Source: Eubacteriales bacterium
GTDB lineage: Bacteria > Bacillota > Clostridia > Lachnospirales > Lachnospiraceae
NCBI GenBank assembly: GCA_030524125.1
Contig: JAUNHB010000011.1
Location: 1 to 46,289, forward strand
Direction: 5' to 3'
DNA length: 46,289 nt
Within the stretch, counting starts at the first letter, position 1. Every line of letters begins with the position of its first letter. A program made the position numbers and the translations under genes. This document shows, piece after piece, positions 1 to 8,860 of this stretch. The notes under the pieces are model-generated. The model was not told the origin of the DNA. It did no database searches and worked only from the letters and a program-made list of their open reading frames with translations.

Positions 1-1
1 A

Positions 2-1297
2 TATCTGCGCGGCGTGCTGGTGGCCGGCACGAGAAAGGATATCTGCCGGCTTGCGGAGGAGTACGATGTGGATGAGATCATGATCGCGATCCCGTCCGCT
101 CCCCACGGGGTGATCCAGGAGCTGCTGGATATCTGCAGCCAGACCAGCTGCAAGCTCAAGGTGCTGCCGGGCATTTACCAGCTCGTCAACGGGGAGGTCA
201 GCGTCTCGAAGCTGCGCAATGTGGAGATCGAGGATCTGCTGGGGCGCGATCCGGTGGACACGAAGGTGGACAGTATCATGGGGTACGTGTCGGGGAAGAC
301 CGTGCTGGTCACGGGAGGCGGCGGCTCCATCGGCAGCGAGCTGTGCCGTCAGATCGCCAGACACGAGCCCGGAAGGCTGATCATTTTTGATATTTATGAA
401 AATAATGCGTATGATATCCAGCAGGAGCTGAAACGGGATTATCCGTCGCTGGATCTGGTGGTGCTGATCGGTTCGGTGCGCAACACCCACCGGATCAACG
501 GCGTTTTTGAACAGTACAGGCCGCAGATCGTCTATCACGCGGCGGCCCATAAGCATGTGCCGCTCATGGAGGACAGCCCCAACGAAGCCATCAAGAACAA
601 TGTGATGGGGACGTACAAGACGGCGCAGGCGGCGGACCGGTATGGGACGTCCCGGTTTGTCCTGATCTCCACGGACAAGGCCGTGAATCCCACGAACATC
701 ATGGGGGCGTCCAAACGCCTGTGCGAGATGGTGGTGCAGATGATGAACAACCGCTCGGAGACGGAGTTTGTGGCCGTGCGGTTCGGAAATGTGCTCGGAA
801 GCAACGGAAGCGTCATCCCGCTGTTTAAAAAGCAGATCGCGGAGGGCGGCCCTGTAACCGTCACGGATCCCAATATCATCCGGTATTTTATGACGATCCC
901 GGAGGCGGTGTCATTGGTGCTCCAGGCGGGAGCGCAGGCCCGTGGAGGCGAGATCTTCGTGCTGGACATGGGAAAGCCGGTGAAGATTCTGGATTTGGCG
1001 CTGAACCTGATCCGTCTGTCGGGGCTGAAGCCTTATGAGGATATTGACATTGAGTTCACCGGCCTGCGGCCCGGCGAGAAACTCTACGAGGAGCTTCTGA
1101 TGAACGAGGAGGGACTTCGGAGCACGGACAACGAGCTGATCCACATTGGGAAGCCCATCGAGTTTGACGAGGAGCGGTTCACGCGTCAGCTGGACGAGCT
1201 GGACGAACTGTCCCGGATGGACAGTCCGGATATCAAGCGGAAGGTCATGGAGATCGTCCCTACTTATCATATGAAAGAAAACGGAAAAGAGGCGTAA
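2..1297 (+). CDS. FlaA1/CapD/PglF-family nucleotide-sugar 4,6-dehydratase, 5' end outside window
   Basis: The reading frame is open to the left window edge, so only the C-terminal part is seen (about 431 codons). The full family is about 600 residues, with an N-terminal membrane region and a CoA-binding-like Rossmann domain; part of the latter (AGTRKDICRLAEEYDVDEI) is visible. The catalytic SDR domain starts near base 290 with the NAD motif GKTVLVTGGGGSIGSEL, followed by HAAAHKHVPLMED and the STDKAVNPTNIMGASKR active-site block in which Thr-Asp-Lys replaces the usual Tyr-x3-Lys. Family role: C6 dehydration of UDP-GlcNAc to the 4-keto-6-deoxy sugar at the membrane. An aminotransferase and a small phosphoglycosyl transferase follow 3 bases and one gene later, the Pgl-type order, which supports a 4-amino-4,6-dideoxy-sugar route. 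UDP-GlcNAc as substrate is inferred. Confidence 0.92.
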   Translation, partial: YLRGVLVAGTRKDICRLAEEYDVDEIMIAIPSAPHGVIQELLDICSQTSCKLKVLPGIYQLVNGEVSVSKLRNVEIEDLLGRDPVDTKVDSIMGYVSGKTVLVTGGGGSIGSELCRQIARHEPGRLIIFDIYENNAYDIQQELKRDYPSLDLVVLIGSVRNTHRINGVFEQYRPQIVYHAAAHKHVPLMEDSPNEAIKNNVMGTYKTAQAADRYGTSRFVLISTDKAVNPTNIMGASKRLCEMVVQMMNNRSETEFVAVRFGNVLGSNGSVIPLFKKQIAEGGPVTVTDPNIIRYFMTIPEAVSLVLQAGAQARGGEIFVLDMGKPVKILDLALNLIRLSGLKPYEDIDIEFTGLRPGEKLYEELLMNEEGLRSTDNELIHIGKPIEFDEERFTRQLDELDELSRMDSPDIKRKVMEIVPTYHMKENGKEA

Positions 1298-1300
1298 GAA

Positions 1301-2434
1301 ATGGCACACATTTTTCTTGCCTCCCCGCACATGAGCGCGGAAGGCTATGAACAGGCGTATATCAAAGAGGCGTTCGACACCAACTGGATCGCGCCGCTTG
1401 GAAAGAACGTCAACGAGTTCGAGAAGGAGCTGGCGGCGTATGTGGGCGTGGCGGACGCGGCGGCGCTGTCGGCAGGCACGGCGGCGATCCATCTGGCGCT
1501 CAAGGCGGCCGGAGTGGAAGAGGGCGACGTGGTGTTCTGCCAGGATCTGACATTTTCGGCCACGGCAAACCCCATCGTCTATGAGAAGGCGACGCCGGTG
1601 TTCATCGACAGCGACCGGGAGACGTGGGATATGTCCCCCGAAGCGCTGGAGCGGGCGTTTGAGAAATATCCGAATGCGAAGGCGGTGCTCCCGGTGCACC
1701 TGTACGGACTTCCGGCCAACATGGATCGGATCATGGACATCTGCAGGCGTCACGGGGCGGTCGTCATCGAGGACGCGGCGGAGAGCCTCGGAAGTACGTA
1801 CCGTGGAAAGTACACGGGAACCTTCGGAGATTACGGCGTGTTTTCCTTCAACGGAAACAAGATCATCACCACGTCGGGAGGCGGGATGCTGGTCTGCAAT
1901 CTGCCCGACGAACAGGCGAAGGAGCGGATCGGCAAGGTGCGCTTCTGGGCGACCCAGTCGAGGGAGCCGGCTCGCCACTACGAACATAAGGAGATTGGAT
2001 ACAATTATCGCATGAGCAATATCTGCGCCGGGATCGGACGCGGCCAGATGAAGGTGCTGGAGCAGCGGATCCTGCAGAAGCGGCAGATCTTCGCCTATTA
2101 TCAGGAGCATCTGGGAGACCTTGCGGGGCTTTCGTTCATGCCTATGCATGAGGGCGAGCGGGCGAACTGCTGGCTGTCGGTGATCCAGCTGGGAGAGGAG
2201 AGCCCGGTCCGGCCGCTGGACGTGATGCTGGCGCTGGAGCAGGGTGACGTCGAGAGCCGTCCGGTATGGAAGCCCATGCATCTGCAGCCGGTCTTCGCAG
2301 GCTGCGACTATGTGGACAACAGCGGCGTGGCGCAGAGCCTGTTCGAGAACGGCGTGTGCCTGCCAAGCGACACGAAGCTTACAGAGGCGGATCTGGAGCG
2401 GATCTGCAAAATCATCAGAGGGTTGTGGGGATAG
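1301..2434 (+). CDS. DegT/DnrJ/EryC1/StrS aminotransferase, PglE-like
   Basis: 377 residues, usual length for sugar aminotransferases of this family. The PLP-binding features are visible: SAGTAAIHLAL for phosphate contact, VIEDAAESLGS with the Asp facing the pyridine nitrogen, and FSFNGNKIITTSGGGM with the Schiff-base lysine at K187. It most likely aminates the 4-keto sugar nucleotide made by the preceding dehydratase, using glutamate as donor. The ATG lies 3 bases after the upstream stop and the stop abuts the next ATG, so it is cotranscribed with the dehydratase and the phosphoglycosyl transferase. This gene order matches PglF-PglE-PglC. The exact sugar product is inferred from that order, not from residues. 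Confidence 0.9.
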   Translation: MAHIFLASPHMSAEGYEQAYIKEAFDTNWIAPLGKNVNEFEKELAAYVGVADAAALSAGTAAIHLALKAAGVEEGDVVFCQDLTFSATANPIVYEKATPVFIDSDRETWDMSPEALERAFEKYPNAKAVLPVHLYGLPANMDRIMDICRRHGAVVIEDAAESLGSTYRGKYTGTFGDYGVFSFNGNKIITTSGGGMLVCNLPDEQAKERIGKVRFWATQSREPARHYEHKEIGYNYRMSNICAGIGRGQMKVLEQRILQKRQIFAYYQEHLGDLAGLSFMPMHEGERANCWLSVIQLGEESPVRPLDVMLALEQGDVESRPVWKPMHLQPVFAGCDYVDNSGVAQSLFENGVCLPSDTKLTEADLERICKIIRGLWG

Positions 2435-3130
2435 ATGAGACAGGGAATTTACGCCCGGAGCATCAAGCGGAAGCTGGACATGGCGCTGGCCGGGGGCGCG
2501 CTGATCGCGCTTAGCCCGGTCATGGCCGTCACGGCATGGCAGGTGCGCAGAAAGCTGGGAAGCCCGGTGCTGTTCACGCAGCTTCGGCCCGGAAAGAACG
2601 AAAAAATCTTTAAAATGTATAAGTTCCGGACGATGACGGACGAGAGGGACGCCGACGGAAAGCTGCTTCCGGACGAGAAGCGGCTGACAGAGTTTGGAAA
2701 ATTTCTGAGAGAAAGCAGCCTGGATGAGCTTCCGGAGCTTTTCAATATTTTGAAGGGCGATATGAGCATCGTGGGCCCCAGACCTCAGCTTGTGAGAGAT
2801 ATGGTTTTTATGACGAAGGCGCAGAGACGCCGTCACCGGGTGGCGCAGGGGCTGACCGGCCTGGCGCAGGTGAACGGACGGAACAATCTTTCCTGGGAGG
2901 ATAAGCTGGCCTATGATCAGCAGTATGTAAAGAAAGTCACGTTTCTGGGCGATCTGCGGATCGTGCTCTGCACTGTCGGGAATGTGCTGAAGAAGGCGGA
3001 CGTCAACACCGAGGGAATGGCGACGGCGGAGGATCTCGGAGACTATCTGCTGCGCACCGGACAGGTGGATCAGGATACCTACGACCGGAAGCAGCGCATC
3101 GCGGCGGGATTATGTGAGAAGAACCGTTGA
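2435..3130 (+). CDS. Small monotopic phosphoglycosyl transferase (bacterial sugar transferase), PglC-like
   Basis: 231 residues. One hydrophobic N-terminal segment (about residues 14-34) is followed by a cytoplasmic catalytic domain with RPGKNEKIFKMYKFRTM, the catalytic Asp-Glu pair in SSLDELPELFN, and KGDMSIVGPRPQL. It transfers a sugar 1-phosphate from UDP-sugar to undecaprenyl phosphate and so starts a lipid-linked glycan. Length and single membrane segment mark the small PglC type, unlike the large WbaP-type enzyme at 22824. The ATG begins directly after the upstream TAG. The tail (about residues 190-231) runs past the core and is not conserved in an obvious way. Substrate is probably the 4-amino-6-deoxy sugar made by the two preceding genes, possibly after acetylation. 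Confidence 0.92.
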   Translation: MRQGIYARSIKRKLDMALAGGALIALSPVMAVTAWQVRRKLGSPVLFTQLRPGKNEKIFKMYKFRTMTDERDADGKLLPDEKRLTEFGKFLRESSLDELPELFNILKGDMSIVGPRPQLVRDMVFMTKAQRRRHRVAQGLTGLAQVNGRNNLSWEDKLAYDQQYVKKVTFLGDLRIVLCTVGNVLKKADVNTEGMATAEDLGDYLLRTGQVDQDTYDRKQRIAAGLCEKNR

Positions 3131-3143
3131 AGGGAACGAGAAC

Positions 3144-4007
3144 ATGAACAAAGACTGGGAATATTACAACCATGCGCTTGTGCCGGCCACGCCGCCCCAT
3201 GTGGATCCGGATACCTCGTGGATGAGGGATCCGCGGAAGTGGAAGGAGCTGGCGGGCGGGAAGTATCCGCTGCTGGCCCGCTGGGTGACGGAATTTGACT
3301 GCCCGGAGGAGACGGAGTGGTGGTGCATCATCAAGGATACGCCGTTTGATATGATGTCCTTAAAATCCAACCGCCGGAGTCTGATCACCAGAGGCCTGAA
3401 GCGGGTGGACGTAAAGGTGATCGTTCCGGCGGATCATGCGGAGCAGATGGCAAATGTGCTGATCAAAGCATGGAAATCTTATGACGCGTCTTATGAAGAA
3501 GGAAACGACAGAAAAGAGCTGACGGATGAATTCCGGAAGCTGACCGGGGACAAGCTTGGAAATACGGAGTATCTGGGAGCTTTTTTAAAGGACACGGATA
3601 CGATGATCGGGTACAGCATCTATAACCTGTTTGACGACTGGGTCGAGTATTCGGTAGTGAAAACGGATCCGGAGTATCTGAATACGCAGGTCAACGCGGC
3701 TCTGGCTTATTATGGACTGGAACGCTATCTGAAGCCGGGGATCCGCTATATCCATGGAGGCTGGCGGACCATGATCCATGATTCCAATTATCAGGATTAT
3801 CTTCTGAAAAATTTTGGCTATCGAAAGGCATACTGCAGACTGCACGTGGAGTACCGTTCCTGGATGAAGGCGGCTGTCGCAGTGCTGTATCCTTTCCGGA
3901 GCGTACTGGAAAAGTGTTCCGGCCACAAATTGGTGTATCCGGTCTGGTGCGCGCTCCGACAGGAAGAAATCCACCGCACCTTCCGATCAAGCGAGACAAG
4001 GAGATAA
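3144..4007 (+). CDS. GNAT/FemAB-like acyltransferase of unknown substrate
   Basis: 287 residues from the ATG at 3144, preferred over an upstream GTG at 3114 because AAGGGA sits 8 bases before it and the GTG overlaps the previous gene. I do not recognise a named family with certainty. The middle (about residues 85-240) looks like an acyl-CoA-dependent GNAT-type fold: a stretch about moving and pairing (IKAWKSYDASYEE), GYSIYNLFDDWVEYSVVKTD, and a late NYQDYLLKNFGYRKAYCRLHVEYR-type end (shown here in part: LLKNFGYRKAYCRLHVEY). No signal peptide or clear membrane span. Placed after PglF/E/C-type genes that lack the usual hexapeptide PglD acetyltransferase, it could supply the missing N-acetylation of the 4-amino sugar. 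That role is inference. Confidence 0.7.
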   Translation: MNKDWEYYNHALVPATPPHVDPDTSWMRDPRKWKELAGGKYPLLARWVTEFDCPEETEWWCIIKDTPFDMMSLKSNRRSLITRGLKRVDVKVIVPADHAEQMANVLIKAWKSYDASYEEGNDRKELTDEFRKLTGDKLGNTEYLGAFLKDTDTMIGYSIYNLFDDWVEYSVVKTDPEYLNTQVNAALAYYGLERYLKPGIRYIHGGWRTMIHDSNYQDYLLKNFGYRKAYCRLHVEYRSWMKAAVAVLYPFRSVLEKCSGHKLVYPVWCALRQEEIHRTFRSSETRR

Positions 4008-4010
4008 GTT

Positions 4011-5237
4011 ATGAACATTTGGTTTTTCAATCATTACGCGGTTCCGACGAGCCTGTATCCGCTGGCGCGGCCCTACCATTTTGCAAACCATCTGCAAAAA
4101 AAAGGACATAAGGTGACGATCTTTGCGGCCAGTTCGGTGCACCTGTCGGACAAAAACCTGATCACGGACAAAAGCCCCATGAAGGCGAAGAAGGTGGACG
4201 GGATCCGCTATGTGTTCCTGAAGGCCAGAAATTATGAAGGCAACGGACTGGGACGGGTGCTGAATTTCTTCGACTATACGATCCGGCTTTTTACCCAGAC
4301 GGGAAAATTCAACCCGCCGGATGTGATCATGGCCACCTCGGTGCATCCTCTGACCTGCGTGGCGGGGATCCTGCTGGCGAGGAAATACCGCTGCCGCTGC
4401 GTGGTGGAGATCGCGGATCTCTGGCCGCTGACGCTGGTGGAGTACGGGGCGATGAAAGAGGGACAGCTTGTGACGAGGGCGCTGTATGCGCTGGAACACT
4501 GGATCTACAGGAAGGCGGACGCCGTGATCTTCACCATGTTCGGAGGGAAAGAATATATACAGGACATGGGCTGGGAGAAGGATGTGGATTTGGACAAGAT
4601 TTACTATATCAACAACGGCGTGGATCTTGGCATCTACCGGAGACAGGAGAGGGAGGAGATTCTCGAAGATCCCGATCTGGACCGGAAGGATACGTTCAAG
4701 GTCATGTACACAGGATCCATGGGAATCGCAAACTCTGTCCGGGATATTCTGGACGCCGCCATGCTTCTGAGGGAGCATAAGGAAATCCAGTTTTTCCTGT
4801 ATGGAGCAGGCTATCAGGAGGAAGAGCTGAAGCAGTACCGGGAGGAGCATCAGATCGACAACGTCCATTTCAAAGGGCGGGTCAATAAGAAATACATCCC
4901 CGGCATTCTGGCGCGGGGCGATCTGAATATACTGACGGCTCCCAGCGACCGGGTGTCGGAGTACGGCATGAGCATGAACAAGATGTTTGACTATATGGCT
5001 TCCGGGAAGCCGACCCTGTCCAATGTCCGGACCCGAAACGATCTCTTTGTGGACAATGGCTGCGGCATGACCATTGAGGCGGGGAGTCCCGAAGCCATGG
5101 CCGAAGGGGTGCTGGAGTTTTACCAGATGGATCGGGAGAAATACGAGACTTACTGCGAAAATGCAAAGAAGACGGTCAGGGAGTATGATTTCGGATATCT
5201 GACGGATCGTCTGGAACAGATTTTGGCGGGAAAATAG
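4011..5237 (+). CDS. Glycosyltransferase family 4 (WbuB-like)
   Basis: 408 residues. N-terminal Rossmann domain opens with MNIWFFNHYAVPTS, followed by SVHPLTCVAGILLARKYRC and VVEIADLWPLTLVE, typical of the WbuB-type GT4 group. The C-terminal GT-B domain has FKVMYTGSMGIANSVRDIL (donor phosphate loop), FFLYGAGYQEEELK, NVHFKGRVNKKYIPGIL, and a sugar-nucleotide-binding stretch near KMFDYMASGKPTL. It would add a sugar to the lipid-linked precursor on the cytoplasmic face. It closely resembles the GT4 encoded at 24169 in the same window (FNHYA start, MASGKP motif), so the two are probably paralogues serving different linkages. Start ATG is 3 bases after the previous stop. Donor and acceptor cannot be read from sequence. 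Confidence 0.9.
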   Translation: MNIWFFNHYAVPTSLYPLARPYHFANHLQKKGHKVTIFAASSVHLSDKNLITDKSPMKAKKVDGIRYVFLKARNYEGNGLGRVLNFFDYTIRLFTQTGKFNPPDVIMATSVHPLTCVAGILLARKYRCRCVVEIADLWPLTLVEYGAMKEGQLVTRALYALEHWIYRKADAVIFTMFGGKEYIQDMGWEKDVDLDKIYYINNGVDLGIYRRQEREEILEDPDLDRKDTFKVMYTGSMGIANSVRDILDAAMLLREHKEIQFFLYGAGYQEEELKQYREEHQIDNVHFKGRVNKKYIPGILARGDLNILTAPSDRVSEYGMSMNKMFDYMASGKPTLSNVRTRNDLFVDNGCGMTIEAGSPEAMAEGVLEFYQMDREKYETYCENAKKTVREYDFGYLTDRLEQILAGK

Positions 5238-5253
5238 GAGGATGGACACAGAG

Positions 5254-6333
5254 ATGAAATACGCACTGATCGGCTGCGGCCGGATTGCCACAAACCATAT
5301 CAAAGCCGTGACGAACAACGGTCTGGAGCTGGCGGCGGTGTGCGACAGCGTACCGGAAAATATGGAGTCGCTGCTGGCAAAGCACGGACTGGAGAAGGAC
5401 GGGACCATCGCCCGCTATACGGACTATGAGAAGATGATCGACGAGGTGAAGCCAACGCTCGTGGGCATCGCCACCGAGAGCGGTCTCCATGCGAAAATCG
5501 CCCTGTACTGCATCAACCACGGAGTCAACTGCATCATCGAGAAGCCCATCGCCATGAGCATCGGGGATGCGGACGAGATCATCCGCCGCTCGGAGGAGAA
5601 GAAGGTCAAGGTGTCGGCCTGCCATCAGAACCGGTTCAATCTGGCCGTGCAGGAGACGAGAAAGGCGCTGGAGGACGGGCGCTTCGGGAAGCTGTCCCAC
5701 GGCTCCATCCATGTGCTCTGGAACAGAAACGAGAATTATTATCATCAGGCGGACTGGAGAGGAAAGTGGGCGTCCGACGGCGGCGCGCTGATGAACCAGT
5801 GCATCCACGGCATCGACCTGCTCCGTTGGATGTTCGGGGACGAGGTGGACGAGGTGTACGGCGTGACGAGGCAGCAGTTCCATCACTATCTGGAGGCCGA
5901 GGACATCGGCATGGCCGTGGTCAAATTTAAAAACGGTGCCATCGCCACGATCGAGGGAACGACCAACGTGTACCCGAAAAATCTCGAGGAGACGCTCTAC
6001 ATCTTCGGAGAGAAGGGAACGGTCAAGCTGGGCGGAACTTCCACCAACAACATCGACGTGTGGGAGTTTGCGGACGAGCAGGAGGTGGACAGCCGCAACC
6101 GGGAGCTGCAGGAGGCCACCAGCAATGTGTACGGCAACGGGCACACAAGTCTCTATGCGGATATGATCGACGCCATCGAGAAGGACAGACGGCCTTATGT
6201 GGACGCGGTGGCGGGACGCAACGCCCTGGAGATGGTGCTCGCCATCTACAAGAGCCAGAAGGAGGGGCTTCCGGTGAAGCTGCCTCTCACAGATTTCAGA
6301 AGTACGGATATGGCGGGAGAGTTCGATGTTTAA
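5254..6333 (+). CDS. Gfo/Idh/MocA-family sugar-nucleotide oxidoreductase (GnnA/WlbA-type role)
   Basis: 359 residues from the ATG at 5254. An ATG at 5242 touches the AGGAGG at 5236-5241, so the second ATG, 12 bases downstream and starting MKYALIGCG, is the better start. Rossmann motif GCGRIATNH near the N-terminus, EKPIAM with the family's catalytic lysine, and a C-terminal half with GGALMNQCIHGIDLLRWMFG carrying the Asp/His expected near the active site. Related enzymes (GnnA, WlbA) oxidise C3 of UDP-GlcNAc or UDP-GlcNAcA to a 3-keto sugar. A DegT aminotransferase in the same operon (10373) could then give the 3-amino sugar. The stop overlaps the next gene by 8 bases. Substrate is inferred from context. 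Confidence 0.88.
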   Translation: MKYALIGCGRIATNHIKAVTNNGLELAAVCDSVPENMESLLAKHGLEKDGTIARYTDYEKMIDEVKPTLVGIATESGLHAKIALYCINHGVNCIIEKPIAMSIGDADEIIRRSEEKKVKVSACHQNRFNLAVQETRKALEDGRFGKLSHGSIHVLWNRNENYYHQADWRGKWASDGGALMNQCIHGIDLLRWMFGDEVDEVYGVTRQQFHHYLEAEDIGMAVVKFKNGAIATIEGTTNVYPKNLEETLYIFGEKGTVKLGGTSTNNIDVWEFADEQEVDSRNRELQEATSNVYGNGHTSLYADMIDAIEKDRRPYVDAVAGRNALEMVLAIYKSQKEGLPVKLPLTDFRSTDMAGEFDV

Positions 6334-7237
6334 GATTGGAGAGGTCAAAGCCTGCCGTCTGGCGGGAGAGGATTGCCCGGAGCTTGCGGGAAAGGAATTT
6401 CCGGTGTACGGCGTCTCCGACCCGGAGCGGCCGGAGAGCAACACCATTGTCTATGTGCGCACGGAGGTGGAAGGAAGCCTCGAGGGCGTCCGGGAAGCGA
6501 TCTTCGTGACGAAGGAGGACGTAAATCTCCCGGGCCTTCATCCGTCCTGCGTGCAGCTGAAATCCCCCATGCAGAAAAGCCTGTGCGGGGTGCTTCTGGA
6601 GCGGTACCGGAGCTTTCTGCCAAAGCCTGCGCTTGTGCAGAGGGACGGAAGCTACATCAGCGAGGACGCGAGGATCGGCGATCATGTGGAGATCGCTCCG
6701 TTCTGCGTCATCGGGGCCGACGTGGTCATCGGAGACTACTGCCGCATCGGGGCGGGAACGGTCATCAAGGATCACGTGCGGATCGGCGATCATGTGGAGA
6801 TCCAGGAAAAATGCCTGATCGGCGTGGACGATATGGACGTGTACCGTCTGGAGGACGGCGTGTGCAGGGATCTGCCCCATCTGGCGGGAACGGTCATCGG
6901 GGACGGCTGCCTGCTGCTGGCCGGAGCCGTGGTGGCGGCGGGGGATTCCCGGACGACGGTCCTCGGGGAGAGCTGCGTGGTCGGCATGCTGGGCGACGTG
7001 GGGCACAACTGTGTGATCGGGGCGGGGACGTCCGTCGGCGGAAAATGCAGCATCTCCGGACATTGCGATCTGGGGGAGCACGCGTATATCGCGCCCATGG
7101 CGGTGACGACCAACCGGATCGAGGTGGGCGCTCATGCGTATCTCGGCATCGGGGCGGTGGCCATCAAGGACGTGCCTGCAGGCGAGAAGCAGTTTGGCAA
7201 TCCTGCCAGACGGGTGATGGAGCAGAAGAAGAAATAG
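6326..7237 (+). CDS. LpxD-like left-handed beta-helix N-acyltransferase
   Basis: 303 residues. The first ~110 residues form a separate domain that reads like the LpxD nucleotide-binding head (NTIVYVRTEVEGSLEG, then EAIFVTKEDV). From about residue 114 hexapeptide repeats follow (ARIGDHVEIAPFCVIGADVV and further [IV]G-xx-xx turns). As in LpxD, an inserted loop (DDMDVYRLEDGVCRDLPHL) precedes the second helix part, and VGHNCVIGAG places H227 where LpxD has its catalytic histidine. LpxD transfers an acyl group from acyl-ACP to a UDP-amino sugar. Here an amino-acid ligase, decarboxylase and carrier protein follow in the operon, so the donor may be an aminoacyl-ACP. A plain acetyl-CoA-dependent WlbB/PglD-like acetyltransferase is the main alternative. 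The homology is judged by eye. Confidence 0.8.
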   Translation: MFKIGEVKACRLAGEDCPELAGKEFPVYGVSDPERPESNTIVYVRTEVEGSLEGVREAIFVTKEDVNLPGLHPSCVQLKSPMQKSLCGVLLERYRSFLPKPALVQRDGSYISEDARIGDHVEIAPFCVIGADVVIGDYCRIGAGTVIKDHVRIGDHVEIQEKCLIGVDDMDVYRLEDGVCRDLPHLAGTVIGDGCLLLAGAVVAAGDSRTTVLGESCVVGMLGDVGHNCVIGAGTSVGGKCSISGHCDLGEHAYIAPMAVTTNRIEVGAHAYLGIGAVAIKDVPAGEKQFGNPARRVMEQKKK

Positions 7238-7258
7238 GTTATGAAAAAGGAGAGGTCC

Positions 7259-8845
7259 ATGGTTCGGAACATATTGGAATATCTGGAGACGACGGCGGCG
7301 CAGTGCCCGGACAAGGCGGCTTTTGAGGATCTGGAGCGAAGCTACACGTTTGCGCAGACGCTTGCGTACGCCGGAAGGATCGGAAGCGGTCTTGCGGCGG
7401 CGCTGCCTCAAAATTCGCCGGTGCCGGTCCTCATGGAAAAGGAAGCGTGGACCCTGAATGTGTTTATGGGAGCAGTCTGTGCGGGCTGCTTTTATACGTT
7501 GGTGGAGCCGGATCAGCCGGACGAGCGGATCCTGACGATCCTCGACACACTGGAAGCGGAGGTGCTTGTGACGAGCCGGACGCTTCTGGAGCGCGTACAG
7601 AGGCTTCACTTCCGGGGACGGATCCTGCTGGCGGACGATCCGGAGGCCGAAGGAGGCGCAGATCCGGCGGACGCGGGGGCAGCCCCGTCGGCCCCTTCCG
7701 ACAGGGAGAATCTGGCGCTCTGTCCGGAGGACACGGCGCTTCTGCAGGCCCGCCGGGCGGCGGCCTGCGACGTGGATCCGCTCTACGCCATCTTCACCTC
7801 GGGTTCCACGGGAGTGCCCAAGGGGGTGGTGGTCTCCCACAGGTCGGTCATCGACTTTACCGAGTGCTTCACGGAGCTCTTCGGATTTTCGAGGGAGGAC
7901 GTGATCGGCAATCAGGCCCCGTTTGATTTCGATGTGTCGGTCAAGGACATTTATCCGGCGCTGAAGACAGGAGCTACGGTGGAAGTGATTCCGAAGAAAT
8001 TTTTCAGTGTTCCAAAGAAACTGATCGATTTTCTGGACGACAGAAAAGTGACGAGCCTTACGTGGGCCGTGTCGGCCCTGTGCGTGATCTCCATGCTGAA
8101 AGGATTTCGCTACAAGGTGCCGGGAAGCATCCGGAGGATCATGTTCAGCGGCGAGGTCATGCCGGTCCGGCAGCTCAACTACTGGAGGAGCTATCTGCCG
8201 GACGCGCGGTACGTGAACCTGTACGGCCCCACGGAGATCACATGCAACTGTACGTACTATGAGGTGGACCGGGAGTTTTCCGAGGAGGAGACGCTGCCCA
8301 TCGGGGATGCGTTCCCCAACGAGCGGGTGTTCCTGCTGGACGAGGAGGACCGTCAGGTGACGGAGCCGGGCGTGCTCGGGGAGATCTGTGTGTCCGGCAC
8401 GGCGCTGGCGCTCGGATACTACCGGAACTGGGAGAAGACGGGGGAGGCGTTCGTGCAGAACCCGCTGAACCGCCGGTATCTGGAGCCAATCTACCGCACC
8501 GGGGATCTGGGCCGGTACAGTGAGAGCGGGGAGCTTTTCTATGTGACCCGCAAGGATTTCCAGATCAAGCATATGGGGCACCGCATCGAGCTGGGAGAGA
8601 TCGAGACGGCCTTTCAGGCGCTGGAGGGCGTGAGCCGGGTCTGCTGCGTCTACGACGAGCCGAACACGAAGATCGTCGGGTTTTATGTGGGGGATCCGGA
8701 GCCGAAGGAGATCATTGAAAGGTTGACAGAGCGGCTTCCCCGGTTTATGATTCCTAATATATTCCGTCGGGTGGAGCAGATGCCTCTGACCAAGAACGGA
8801 AAGATTGACCGGAAGCGGCTGATGGAGGATTATCAGGCGCAGTAA
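7259..8845 (+). CDS. Amino-acid adenylating ligase (ANL superfamily, DltA-like)
   Basis: 528 residues from the ATG at 7259, which has AAGGAGAG 4-5 bases upstream; an ATG at 7241 lacks a good site. Family motifs in order: YAIFTSGSTGVPKGVVVSH (ATP loop), FDFDVSVKDIYP with D225 at the place that holds the substrate alpha-amino group, MFSGEVM, NLYGPTE, YRTGDLGRY, a hinge region, and PLTKNGKIDRKRL with the C-terminal catalytic lysine. These mark activation of an amino acid as aminoacyl-AMP and transfer to a carrier-protein thiol, as DltA does for D-alanine. There is no DltB/DltD nearby, so it is probably not teichoic acid D-alanylation; the carrier protein at 10141 is the likely partner. Which amino acid is used cannot be read with confidence. 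Confidence 0.9.
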   Translation: MVRNILEYLETTAAQCPDKAAFEDLERSYTFAQTLAYAGRIGSGLAAALPQNSPVPVLMEKEAWTLNVFMGAVCAGCFYTLVEPDQPDERILTILDTLEAEVLVTSRTLLERVQRLHFRGRILLADDPEAEGGADPADAGAAPSAPSDRENLALCPEDTALLQARRAAACDVDPLYAIFTSGSTGVPKGVVVSHRSVIDFTECFTELFGFSREDVIGNQAPFDFDVSVKDIYPALKTGATVEVIPKKFFSVPKKLIDFLDDRKVTSLTWAVSALCVISMLKGFRYKVPGSIRRIMFSGEVMPVRQLNYWRSYLPDARYVNLYGPTEITCNCTYYEVDREFSEEETLPIGDAFPNERVFLLDEEDRQVTEPGVLGEICVSGTALALGYYRNWEKTGEAFVQNPLNRRYLEPIYRTGDLGRYSESGELFYVTRKDFQIKHMGHRIELGEIETAFQALEGVSRVCCVYDEPNTKIVGFYVGDPEPKEIIERLTERLPRFMIPNIFRRVEQMPLTKNGKIDRKRLMEDYQAQ

Positions 8846-8860
8846 GAGGAGGAGGATTCT

